Notes under the pieces: generated by a model | The model's input: only the letters and a program-made list of their open reading frames with translations | The model's database searches: none | Told to the model about the DNA's origin: nothing | Source of the DNA: Daphnia carinata | Lineage: Eukaryota > Arthropoda > Branchiopoda > Diplostraca > Daphniidae | Direction of reading: 5' to 3' | Assembly (NCBI RefSeq): GCF_022539665.2 | Contig: NC_081340.1 | Span: 7,439,357 to 7,503,356 of the forward strand | Length of the DNA stretch: 64,000 nucleotides | Shown here: in pieces, positions 12,911 through 23,793 of the stretch | How positions within the stretch are numbered: the first letter of the stretch is position 1 | Layout of the letters: each line of letters opens with the position of its first letter | Made by a program: the position numbers and the translations under genes

Positions 12911-13781
12911 ACGTCAAGTTCCTTTAAAAAATATTGTTAAACAGAAATTGTTCGTAAATCTATTTCGACAGGTCTAGTGTAAAGAAAACACGTTGAAAAG
13001 CTTACTGTTCCAATGATCCAAAAACTCCTGGGCTGATGCAGAAATAGTAAACTTTTATGCTGCTGTCGATATTGAGAAGCCAGATTGAACAATCACCACT
13101 AGAAGTGAGATACTGACGTACGCTCTCCATGACACCGGCCTAAGGTAATAGCTTGTGAACTAATCACATATTCGTAATTTCAGTGACGCACGTTCAAAGG
13201 GTTCATATCAGGGGCAAACAGTATGCCTCCTAAACTTAATTGAATTGTTTAAATTAGTGGAAGAGGTTTACAACTTGTTGGATGATAAGCTGCCCAGCAC
13301 TGCCTACCCAGTAAATTTTGGGCTTAATTAGTTCCGATATTAACAAGCCACCGTCGACGTGACATTGAAAGTTTGACCGATATTTGACATGCCTCCTCCG
13401 TGGAACTAAACAGATAGGATGTAATTATGTCTTTTTTTTTTTTTAACTTAGTCCGACTCATGGGTATGATTTTTCACTTACTTGGTATGCGACAGACTCT
13501 CTGTTCTAGTGATGGCTAATGGCAATTAGAACGATCGTAAGTCCTATCAACTTATCTAGATGCCATCTAAATGTGTGGAAATGAAAATAAGGTTAATATA
13601 AATCGTGGGAAGGAAGGCCTTGAGTAAGTGTTGTTCCTTAGCTATTTCATGGTTGTCCTTCATTTTTCTTCCGGACTAGGAACGAATTGGTTTCATAGTG
13701 GCAACGCTGACCTGCCACTCGGTCGCCGTTGCGAAGAAGAAGAAGCGCCCCCTCGCGAGCTGATCGAAGTGAAGAGTGAAC
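12911..13781. other. Divergent intergenic region between GPCR and Sirt1
   Basis: Likely holds both promoters and 5'UTRs. Just upstream of the Sirt1 ATG is a GC-richer segment (about 13690-13780). No ORF of interest and no repeat. Confidence 0.5.
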
Positions 13782-16329
13782 ATGGCCGACATGAGCGAGA
13801 ACTTTCACAGTCCGAAAAGAAGTAGGACTTTGCTTTCAGTTGACATTTCTCAAGCCTATATTGAGGGCCAACAGCTTTGTAAGTACATGTTTAGTTGATT
13901 TCACTAATTTAAGACCTTAGTTAACCTGAAAGAATTCTTACGAAAAGATTGTATGCGCTTCTGAGGTAAATGGCCTTTTTTTGGTTGGAACGGCCATTGG
14001 CAGTGGGAAACGCCCTTCTTTCCACTCGGTTTGCAACGTTGCCATAGTTATCTGGCGGTCTTTTTAAAACTCGATAGTTTGTTGTGACTTTTGAGTTGAG
14101 AGTTGATTAGTACATTTTTAAAATGTGTTTTCTGAATTTGGTTCATTGATTTAATCTTCATTTTATTTTACAACTTTATAGCTAATGATGCTGGGCAACT
14201 AAGCAGCTGTGAAATGTTCAACGCTGGGGACTCTGGCTTCAGTGAACTTACATCTCTAGCCAGCAGTGAAGATGAAAATCTAACTAATGATCTTCCGTCT
14301 ACCAGGTACTTATCAGTAAAGTAGTTAAAAAGGAATAGTAAGTGACTAACTTATTTTGTTCTTTGTTTAGCTATGCTTTGCCAGTAGTACGAGGTGCTGA
14401 TGATATGATGGACAATATAGAGAAAGATGATGATTCTTCCTCAAACAGTGATGTTTCAGATATCAGTGGGTTGAGTGACCTGAGCAATCATGACTGGGAA
14501 CCATCATCAGGAACTATGTCTTGGGTACAACAACAAATGCTTCTTGGAACAAACCCTCGTACCATCTTGAATGAGTTAGTGCCAAATGATGCTCAAATCC
14601 CAACCCACCTTGATGATGTAACCCTTTGGAAGGTAATTCAATTGATGATTCCTTTGCTTTAAAAAAATAACTAAATTTATTGAATTGATAGATCATTGTT
14701 AACATCGTCAGTGAACCTCCAAGGCGGGAACGTCTTCGCCATATTAATTCAATATCTGATGCCGTCCGACTGCTCCGTAGCTGTAAAAAGATTCTAGTTC
14801 TTACTGGAGCTGGGGTAATTCGCAATTTTTATTTATAATCCTGGACTTGTAAAAAGTTGCGTTGTTGTGTGCGTTTGTAGGTTTCTGTTTCTTGCGGCAT
14901 TCCCGACTTCCGTAGTCGTGATGGTATTTACGCCCGTTTGGCTGTAGACTTCCCTGACTTACCTGATCCCCAGGCTATGTTTGATATCCACTACTTCCGA
15001 AAAGATCCTCGACCATTCTTTAAGTTTGCTCGCGACCTTTGGCCAGGACAGTTTACTCCTTCAAAATGCCACAAGTGAGAAAAATTTATCTTAACCATTT
15101 GAAAACTCGCTCACGGAATATTTCTTTTAGGTTTATTCGTTTGCTCGAGCGACAAAATAAGCTTTTACGCAACTACACACAGAACATTGATACGCTAGAG
15201 CAACAAGCAGATATTGAACGGGTTATCCAATGCCATGGTTCATTTGCTACCGCTACCTGCTTACGCTGCCAGCATCGCGTCCCATCAAATGAGATAGAAA
15301 AGGATATAATGGAGCAACGCATTCCGCTCTGTCCAAAATGCTCGAATGCATCAAAAGATGAAGAAGAGGAGGCCAGCACATCGTCTACGGTGGCGTTATC
15401 GGCCCAGCCAATCATGAAGCCTGACATTGTTTTCTTCGGCGAAGGAATGCCTGACGAATTTCACCGCGCCATGGCACTCGATAAAGAAGAATGTGACCTG
15501 ATAATCGTGATCGGGTCATCGCTCAAGGTTCGCCCCGTCGCACTTATACCATGTACGTCAATCTCATTTGATTTCCAAGTAAATTGGAAGTTAATTCTTA
15601 CTTTCCTTTAGGCGCGCTTCCGAACCACGTTCCGCAAATTCTTATCAACCGCGAGCCACTCCGCCACATGGTTTTTGATGTCGAGCTGCTGGGAGATTGC
15701 GATATCATCGTCAACCAACTGTGTCATTTGTATGAACGGAAAACGCAAAATATTGCAGTCAATATTGAGGTCTCACGAAATTCTGTTCCTAAAGGTTGGG
15801 TCCACAGTGGGAAGATGGAATTTGCTATCGCGAGCCATTAAAAGAGATCAGTCGCCTGCCACCACGCCCAATACCTTCTGTGGCATTACCTGCACCTCTT
15901 TTTCCAAAAAGAGATCAGGAAGACCCGCTGCGACGCGATAGTGGTATGTCGACTGGTAGCCTGGAAATGGAATCAACAGAGTCGAATGATGTGGAAGTGG
16001 TGACACATGACATGACCGGATGGTGGGAACCGCGAATCAAAGTTAATCTGGCTGACCAACTGCCAGGTATTGTTTAATACGCCCAGGGTATTCGCATGCT
16101 ATTTTAATATTAAACGGATTGATGTTACACATATTCAGAGAACACGTACCTTGCTGTTCAACCGGGCCGATACCTATTTCCTGGTGCTGAACTCTTCTAC
16201 GATCCAGACGAGGAGGTCGAGTCAGATTCAGATTCATCCTCTGATTCCAGCGATTCGTCGGGTATTGATGGAGGTGATTCAACTCAACCTTTCCAAGAGC
16301 ATGGAGTCAAAAGGAAGACGATGGACTGA
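13782..16329 (+). CDS. Sirt1: NAD-dependent protein deacetylase sirtuin-1
   Basis: Nine exons: 13782-13878, 14182-14305, 14371-14632, 14692-14814, 14881-15074, 15131-15552, 15612-15729, 15795-16066 and 16139-16329, giving 600 residues. Sirt1 is a nuclear class I sirtuin that removes acetyl groups from histones and transcription factors using NAD+. Visible motifs are the NAD-binding LTGAGVSVSCGIPDFRS (from about 198), TQNIDTLE (283-290), catalytic His in QCHGS (H302), and a zinc site of two CxxC pairs (C310/C313 and C334/C337). The segment VELLGDCDIIVNQLCH follows near the end of the core. After an acidic Ser-rich linker, residues 538-556 match the C-terminal Sirt1 segment (ESA/CTR, of the form NQYLFLPPNRYIFPGAE) that packs on the catalytic core, so this is Sirt1 rather than another sirtuin. 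The N-terminal region is short and acidic (DDD and Ser-rich). The ATG opens a clean phase-1 first exon. Confidence 0.95.
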
Positions 16330-16822
16330 CCTATTCCGAAGCAACGACAAAGCTTCTCTTTTAACCATTGTTATGTTAACAATCTGGATTCTATTTAAAA
16401 GCTTCAAGCGTGTACATAGACGAAATCTCGATGCTATTTAGTGTTTCTTTTTTTTTTTTTTTTTTTTTTTTCTTCCTTCTATGTTTGTTTCAGGGGATTT
16501 GTGGAAGGGGTGACTAGATCTTTTTCTCTGAAATTGTGGCATGCAGTTCTAAAATGTATAGTGCAATTAACCTCACCAATCTTCAAGAAACAATAGCTAC
16601 TGTTCTTGCACGTTGCAGATAGTAAGCTTTGTCGGGTATCGGGAGATGTGAGCACTTTATCTTGAAATTTTTCCTAAGTTCTTTTCATCGTATTGTTGAA
16701 ATTTGTCTCGTATGTAAACTGTATACCTATTCACTTTTGCTATATCCATCAATTTATTTGTAGCACAAAACAAACCCCACAAAAAAAAACAACAAAAACG
16801 ATTTCTCCTTGAATCAAAGGAA

Positions 16823-16828
16823 AATAAA
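16823..16828 (+). terminator. Candidate poly(A) signal of Sirt1
   Basis: AATAAA about 495 bp after the Sirt1 stop codon, followed by a T-rich tract. It is the clearest canonical signal on this strand before the convergent 4E-BP gene. Confidence 0.5.
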
Positions 16829-17043
16829 CCATGACTTCTTTTTTTTTTTCCACGCTAATTAGATGTTCTGGTGAAATGTCAGAAAAATCAACCTTGTTAA
16901 TAACTGGGAAGAAAATTAATTGCTTCAGAAAAGCAGAACAATTGCATCACGTTTTGTCTTCATTAAGAACTTGTTAAGCCTTCCAAGTTCATAAAACATG
17001 AAAAAAGTCTACAGCTTGGTTGGATTTGTGCTTGAATGCGAAT

Positions 17044-17611
17044 TCAAATGTCCATTTCAAATTGAGGTTCTTCTTGTTTCTTGTCTTCAACTAAAATAAA
17101 ATAATTTGAATATTAAAAGTTAAATAACTTCTTATTTCAGCCAACAATTTATAATCACCTTTTTCAACTTCAACTGTAGGAAGTTCAACAGGTTTGTGCT
17201 GTGTTGTAACATTTTTCTGACCATTCAACAACTTGGATTTCTCCTTGTGAGGACTATCACAAGTGACACCAGGAATCACAGGTAGATTCTTTGGGGGTGT
17301 TCTAGCAACAGGAGAATTACGCATCTGAAGGAGGAAGTTCCGATCATAGATAATTTTAGTGCCTAGAAAACAAAATTGAATTAAACAAGCCATCATCGTC
17401 AAACCAAATATAAACGAAATTTTGACACAAATGTGTTGTTGCTAGGGGAAACTACACTAAACATACCTCCAGGAGTGGTTGAGTACAGAGTCCCATTGGG
17501 TGTGCTGGAGTAATCATGTGGTAATTCACTGGCATTGTTAATGAGAATTCGTCTAGGGATGGCTTGGCCTTGAGGTTGAGCGGCCTGACGAGCAATTGGT
17601 GATGCTGACAT
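17044..17611 (-). CDS. 4E-BP: eIF4E-binding protein (4E-BP / Thor)
   Basis: Three minus-strand exons (17611-17467, 17362-17159, 17090-17044) encode 131 residues. 4E-BP binds the cap-binding factor eIF4E and blocks its pairing with eIF4G, and TORC1 phosphorylation releases it. The eIF4E-binding motif YxxxxL-phi is YDRNFLL at 54-60. TORC1 target sites fall at the same residue numbers as in human 4E-BP1: T37-P, T46-P, S65-P and T70-P. The protein ends in FEMDI, the TOS motif that docks Raptor. An N-terminal QAIP (16-19) resembles the vertebrate RAIP motif. Every regulatory element is present. It is longer than human 4E-BP1 (118 residues) because of the stretch between T70 and the TOS. It converges on Sirt1. 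Confidence 0.96.
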
Positions 17612-20028
17612 TTTGGCAGTCTAAAAAGATCACGTAGAAAATCAAAATAATAAGATACCGCGTGGTGATCACACATATGGTGTTGCTATGCAAATCTGAA
17701 TTACTGATTTTAACTTCAAAAAAGTGGTAAGCTATCGTCTAACATGTTACTTACTACATATAATGTATCTACTTACGACAGGTAATGGCGAAAGCGTATA
17801 GCAGGTGACCTGGAAAAATGAAAACTGTCTTCCAGACAAGTTCTTACAATGTATTATTTACAATCTGGAAAGTGCGTAGAGAATCTACTGCGCCAAACAC
17901 GTTGTAACTCGATTTTCGCTATTGATCGATTTCTAGTACTATTCGAATCAAAACAATTAAATAATTTTTGATTCATTTCTACGATCACACAGAAACAAAT
18001 TATCATGCTTGATTCCGAAAACGAGGACAGATATTTAAATAATATTTAAATAAATATGACACATATTTAAAAAAGAGGAAGCATATTTGTTAGGTAAATA
18101 AACGTCCAACAGGAAGTACTCCACAGAAGTTAGCAAACGTGTTCTGCTTGTTTACGTACATATGAATTTCTCCCACAAGTTTTGTATTATTGATGCAGCA
18201 GATATTATTTATTTTTTAATTGCTTTTGATGATGAAATATTCAACAAGTAATGGACAATAGTATTACAAAGTTCGACTATTACTCCCATTCAAAACGCCA
18301 GTTGCGTAACATAAAAATAAACAAACCCGACGAGGAGACAAAAGTGATTACCGCCATCTACCGAGTGCATTCCGTAGCTCGTTTAGCAAAAGCAGCATAG
18401 CTATAACCTTAAAATAAGATTTGTTTGTTTGATTTGTTTTTGTTTTTTTTTGGGGGGGGGAGAGGGTTCAGTGCTGCCTAAAGGAAACTTGTTAGCCTGA
18501 TTTTCTACCTGAAATTTTGTTATGGTAAAAGTTATGAATGTTAAATTATAACGGTACATTCTGATTAATAAATAAATAACGTAGCGCACTCAGTTTGGGA
18601 AGTAATCAACAGCCCCAAACAGACTTTTTTTTTGGCGGCAAATTATTGGCTGTACGGTTTTTTGAAAAACCGGCAACCTTATTACCAAAAAAAAGGGGAG
18701 CTTCCGGTCAAAATTGTCCGGCAACCTTGTTTGTGTCTTCTTGATCAGGAAACAAAGAATTCATTGTTCTTTGACATGGAGGTCGTAGGCACGGATGGTT
18801 GGAGCTCTTGCTACGCTGTAGGTAAGTGATATTTATGGTAGTATGTCTAATTTTGCAACATAGTTTCGTTTCGCCTTAGGGCAGATAAAATCTGATTGAT
18901 GGGATAATTTATCCGATAAGAAGATGCAGTAAACAATAAAAGAAAGCATATTTAATAGGTAAAACTTTAATAATTTATGTTTCAATATTTTTATTACTAG
19001 ATGTACTTTTTATGGAGATCCACTCATCCTTACCGTTGATAATGAAAGTGTCATGGCAGTTACCTTCCCCTTAGTAAGAGGATTTACAGTTTAGGGATAC
19101 TATGTTATTCCAATCCAACTCTTACCAGCAGCAGGTTGTCAAAATGCCACAATAGTAAGGGCTTAGCATTTTGGAACTAAGTTGCCAATCTACATTCGAT
19201 GAAGTTGTATGTTGAAAAATTTTCCAATCCAAGCGACCACGTGGTGGTCTGCTGCACTCGGCTAACCTGCCCTAGGAAATCAACGTTGTACCGAATCCTT
19301 GCCTGGTAGCCCACTCCACGTGTTCATGTGGTGGTCTGGGAAAGCAGTCCCACCTGCCCTGACGGTCTGTGCGTCGAATGTCCCTTGGGAAACCAGGTTC
19401 ATCTCCCTTAACGGAGTTCACACTTAAATGCCTACCAGATATTTGTGATATTATTATTATTGAAACGGACAACATAATATTTTGAATTCCCAACGTGGAA
19501 ATTTGGTTATGATATCATCACTCGTCTCTTACAGGTATCGATCCCTGCATTATCGGCTATCCAGGCCGATGCGCTACCATTAAGCCATTATTTACGTTAC
19601 ATTAGGCTCGATTTTATTCCAATTTGAAGACAACCCTTTAAGACTTAAAAAATTTTATAGTATTGCTCTTGGAAAAGAATACTTCATTTCGGATACCCTC
19701 AACAATAGATTGAATTGGAATTATGTGTTGACTATTCTATACATTTAATGTTGTATATTGCCAACCCTGAAATAAAAGAAGAAATATAGCCTTTATATCC
19801 AAAAATTAATATCGTTCCTAGAACAGATAATCAGAAACACAATAAATCGGTTTCTTGAATAAAGTCTTTTACCTGGTGTGATGACACGTGACTGCTAATA
19901 TACTTTTGGTGCAAGATGTAATAGCACATTAGAATCATTACTTAAAAAGCTGATATGTAGTGATTGCAATAAAAAATTTAAAACTAAATTTTAATTGAAA
20001 GGTAATTTTATTTGGATGACCATCATAC
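17612..20028. other. Intergenic region between 4E-BP and the large palindrome
   Basis: AT-rich with no recognised gene. It includes the 4E-BP promoter side, a GCCATCTACCG motif at 18353-18363, a 65-codon open frame at 18632-18829 with no family resemblance that I see, and a tRNA-like repeat (separate entry). Confidence 0.5.
19195..19592 (-). repeat. tRNA-like head plus repeat body (possible SINE or degraded element)
   Basis: On the minus strand, 19592-19535 has a box A-like TGGCTTAATGGTAGCGCATCGG region and a box B-like GGGATCGATACC. Further along this strand lies a body with two diverged copies of a GGTGGTCTG...CCTGCCCT unit (19205-19265 and 19318-19360, plus orientation) and a short (ATT)n-like tract near 19450. 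The acceptor stem is not recognisable, so it is not a working tRNA gene. Whether head and body form one SINE is inference. Confidence 0.35.
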
Positions 20029-20207
20029 TATGGCCGTTTTACCCCCCCAAAAAAAAATTTCCGAAAAAAAAAAAATCACTTTTTTCTTTTTTTTTCGATC
20101 CGTAGCCATCTACCGGTCAGAATCGTTATTACTGGCATGTCAATTTGAGTCCATTGGATCCCATTGTCAGTTAGTCGAGTAGCGTGGCTGGAGAAAAATA
20201 TGTTAAA

Positions 20208-21203
20208 ATGGATAAGATAATAAAAGATAAGGATGGTAAGTACAAAGATTATTATATTAGTTTTCAATTATTAATTACTGTTTTTTTGGCTCTCATTATG
20301 AACCTGCAGGCTCAATTATTGCAACAGCAGAAAATATTAGGTGACAACAAAACTAAGGATGGTAACACGTAATGATTGTATTTGTGTTCTTTTATTCATT
20401 TTTGTTTTTTAGCTCAAACTTTGAGTCTACAAGCTCAGTTACTGGAAAAAACAAGTTAGAACAGGACACTTTCCAAACAGTGAAGGAGGTTTTTCCAAAC
20501 TCATCCCTAACTGAACATGAGGATGAATTGGCATTAGGTGAACACAGTCAGGTACCTAAACTTTTCAAATAAGAATTCAAAATAAGCATAGAATCTTAAC
20601 AAGCAATGATTTATTGTTTAGTTATTCAGTATACCATCAGACAGTGTGTTAAATTTAAATTCTGCACTAAAAGAATTGTTCGTAATCAGTCCATGCAGCG
20701 ATGGAACTGAACAATTGTGGGACCATATTTGGGCTGAAAATGGGTGTGGTACGGAAACCCAGAAATAGCACGAGTTCAACATAAAACACGAATTAGGTAC
20801 TTTTCGGTTTTTTGTCTATCGAAAAAGTATTTTTAATGCTATTATTTTGCATTTACAGAATTTTAGCGGGGGATCAAGTCAAGTCTGGAAGTGTTACAGG
20901 AGGGAAGAGTGAGCCTACAGTTGAAAAACATTGAAAGTGCATTACCATTAAGGTATGAGGTAAAGTAATAGAGTATGCAAATTGTCTAATGAGAAGTACC
21001 ATCTTGTGTGAATGAATCCTGTGTAACAGCAATCCTTTATAGTTCTGTCACAGCTAGAAGCCTCAAATAATTCTGCTTCTCTTGCTAAAGAACAACTTGT
21101 CCTTTATGTTCAGAGTGTTGGTGAAGCTGGGTACTTAAATGGCCCTAAAGATGTTTCATTTCGTTGGCATTGCAGCGATGAACATCATACATGGACTTTT
21201 TAG
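20208..21203 (+). pseudogene. Left-arm copy of an unrecognised multi-exon gene
   Basis: A short first exon (ATG at 20208, donor at 20236) is followed by exon-like blocks with good acceptors: the coiled-coil-like LQAQLL region, a block ending in EDELALGEHSQ before a donor at about 20551, a block starting LFSIPSDSVL after an acceptor near 20621, one containing SSLEVLQEGRVSLQLK near 20890, and a last block that ends in HHTWTF at the stop at 21203. The acceptor of the second exon, intact in the other arm, is lost here, and the third block needs a 1-base shift in an A-run to stay open. So this copy is broken. I do not recognise the protein; a transposon origin is possible but unproven. Confidence 0.5.
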
Positions 21204-21930
21204 GTATGAAAGGAATTTTCTTGAAAATTTTTTGAATTTATGACAAAGCATTTCTCCTGCTTTTTGCCAACCATGTCTAATCTAAAAAAAAATTTATCCA
21301 ATAGGAAAGGATTTTCAGCATACTGGGAACACAACTATCAACAATGCAACATTCTAGGGGTGCTATTTTATCATTCAAGAGCCTTATACAATGATTATCA
21401 TCTGCAATTTGTATGGCCTTTCCCAAGCTTCTGCCAGAAGTTGAATCTATAAGTCATGTAAGTCACATGAGCAACAATTGAGATGCTTAATGGTGTTTTT
21501 CTTTTCTCAGCATAGGTTAATAGTAACATTGGATCTGAAAAGATTCTTGGTTGGGGCAAGACACTGAATAAATTGTAATGATTGAATGGATGACATGACA
21601 TTTCTATACTTAATTTGGATTCCCGAGACGGTATTTTATATTTAAAAAATTGAAGTGCATATCTGGGCTCCCTTCCTTTCCGTAGCCCCGTTTCCCCTTG
21701 ACTCATAATAAGCCCGTAGGGGGTCATGCCCCTACTGTACGGTATATATAAAAACAACATATACCGAGGTTTGGAGGGCTCTGGCCGGAAAGGGGACGTG
21801 GGGTGCCGCTTCGTCCGATGATGTGTTCACGGAGGGTGACGTGGCTGCCCACAAATCCGAACTAAAGGTTAATCGCTCCTGTAAAAATGTTCCAAATCTT
21901 CAGCTCTTCTTCCGGCTTCTCTTAGCCAAT

Positions 21931-21988
21931 CACCGGGTAATCTCCCCGGTGGGTCAACAAGGCAGTGTCTCCCCCTGCCTGGGTTGAC
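21931..21988. other. Two adjacent strong hairpins in the left arm
   Basis: The segment 21931-21951 is a GC-rich self-complementary hairpin (CACCGGG...CCCGGTG). At once after it, 21953-21988 folds with an outer GTCAAC/GTTGAC stem and an inner AGGCAG/CTGCCT stem. The right arm carries the mirror copy at 23008-23065. The surrounding 21770-22020 is much more GC-rich than the rest of the arm. Function unknown; it could be a structured RNA end of an element. Confidence 0.55.
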
Positions 21989-22337
21989 GGCAACTTTTGA
22001 AAGGGCTATTGTGCCTTTTTAAAGTTGCAAAAATAATTGTAATGTGCAGAGAATTGTCAATAAAATTTTTTTATAAAATATTTTTTGCAAAACTTGTTTC
22101 TTTCATTGTCTGTGTTCACACATTACATTGATCAACTTTTTTTTTTATTTAGCTTGCTTAATTCACTTTTATTTGTTTTTGTCACCTGTGATGGTAAGCA
22201 TTGTTTCCATTGGTTTATCGTTTATCTGTCAGTATTCAATTATTATTTATTACACTCTTTGAATTCTTCAACTTAGATTCAAGGAACAACGTGTAACATC
22301 TGGTTATTTTTTGAGGTAATTTGGTATTTTGTTTTAC

Positions 22338-22401
22338 TCGTATGGGAACCGATCCCCAGACATCAGCGTGCAACGCCGATGCTCTAAGATTGAGCCACGA
22401 G
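22338..22401 (-). repeat. tRNA-like sequence in the palindrome spacer
   Basis: The minus strand reads as a D-arm-like TGGCTCAATCTTAGAGCATCGG, an anticodon-loop-like segment with TGC, and a T-arm-like GGGATCGGTTCCC. No matching acceptor stem is seen, so it is a tRNA-derived relic rather than a tRNA gene. Confidence 0.4.
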
Positions 22402-22502
22402 ATATATCGAAATAATTTGTTATCGCATATCATATGTTATCGTCTAGGATGTTTATGCAGTCTTTCACAACTATATGTTTATCTTTCTATTACTTTCGTA
22501 AG

Positions 22503-22575
22503 GTTCATAGCTCTGTGGTAGAGCATTTAACTGTGATATCTGTTACATTGGGTTCAAACCTCAGTAGATGTGTTA
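22503..22575 (+). repeat. tRNA-like sequence in the palindrome spacer
   Basis: Contains a box A-like TAGCTCTGTGGTAGAGC and a box B GGGTTCAAACCTC whose T-stem can pair with G-U wobbles. The overall look is like a tRNA-Cys with a decayed anticodon arm. The 7 bases at each end do not pair as an acceptor stem. Likely a pseudogene or SINE head. Confidence 0.4.
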
Positions 22576-22689
22576 AAATGAAGTAGAATAAATGTAGGAG
22601 AGTATGTTGCAGAAATTCATTTAAGTTTTATTCTAAGTGTAAATGCAAGTCCACAAGTGACTAGAAAAAAGCCAATTTATCATCATATG

Positions 22690-22760
22690 ATTAATGGCTT
22701 ACTGGTAGAGCATCGGCGCGGTATGCCGAACATCCAGGGTTCGATCCCTGGATAATAAGT
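22690..22760 (+). repeat. tRNA-like sequence at the inner end of the right arm
   Basis: TGGCTTACTGGTAGAGCATCGG gives a pairable D-arm, and CCAGGGTTCGATCCCTGG gives a 5-bp stem with an 8-base loop, one base too long for a normal T-arm. The acceptor stem does not pair. It shares the GAGCATCGGC core with the spacer relic on the other strand, so these are probably one family. Confidence 0.45.
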
Positions 22761-23793
22761 GAATGCTTACAGATAAACGATAAACCAATGGAAACAATGC
22801 TTACCATCACAGGTGACAAAAACAAATAAAGCAAAACAAAAAAAAAAAAAGTTGATAAATGTAATATGTGAACACAGCTAACACAGACAATGAAAGAAAA
22901 AAATTTTGCAAAAAATATTTTATAAAAAAATTTTATTGACAATTCTCTGCACATTACAATTATTTTTGCAACTTTAAAAAGGCACAATAGCCCTTTCAAA
23001 AGTTGCCGTCAACCCAGGCAGGGGGAGACACTGCCTTGTTGACCCACCGGGGAGATTACCCGGTGATTGGCTAAGAGAAGCCGGAAGAAGAGCTGAAGAT
23101 TTGGAACATTTTTACAGGAGCGATTAACCTTTAGTTCGGATTTGTGGGCAGCCACGTCACCCTCCGTGAACACATCATCGGACGAAGCGGCACCCCACGT
23201 CCCCTTTCCGGCCAGAGCCCTCCAAACCTCGGTATATGTTGTTTTTATATATACCGTACAGTAGGGGCATGACCCCCTACGGGCTTATTATGAGTCAAGG
23301 GGAAACGGGGCTACGGAAAGGAAGGGAGCCCAGATATGCACTTCAATTTTTTAAATATAAAATACCGTCTCGGGAATCCAAATTAAGTATAGAAATGTCA
23401 TGTCATCCATTCAATCATTACAATTTATTCAGTGTCTTGCCCCAACCAAGAATCTTTTCAGATCCAATGTTACTATTAACCTATGCTGAGAAAAGAAAAA
23501 CACCATTAAGCATCTCAATTGTTGCTCATGTGACTTACATGACTTATAGATTCAACTTCTGGCAGAAGCTTGGGAAAGGCCATACAAATTGCAGATGATA
23601 ATCATTGTATAAGGCTCTTGAATGATAAAATAGCACCCCTAGAATGTTGCATTGTTGATAGTTGTGTTCCCAGTATGCTGAAAATCCTTTCCTATTGGAT
23701 AAATTTTTTTTTTAGATTAGACATGGTTGGCAAAAAGCAGGAGAAATGCTTTGTCATAAATTCAAAAAATTTTCAAGAAAATTCCTTTCATAC

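Noticed and set aside
18632-18829. 65-codon open frame starting MAANYWLYGF
   Set aside because: No recognisable domain and no convincing downstream exon. Left as unannotated sequence.
21398-21760. 120-codon open frame on the minus strand, repeated exactly at 23236-23598 on the plus strand
   Set aside because: The perfect match reflects the palindrome arms, not selection. The frame crosses hairpin and intron-like sequence and has no family resemblance, so I did not call it a gene.
22503-22575. Working tRNA gene
   Set aside because: Box A and box B are good but the acceptor stem does not pair and the anticodon arm is decayed.
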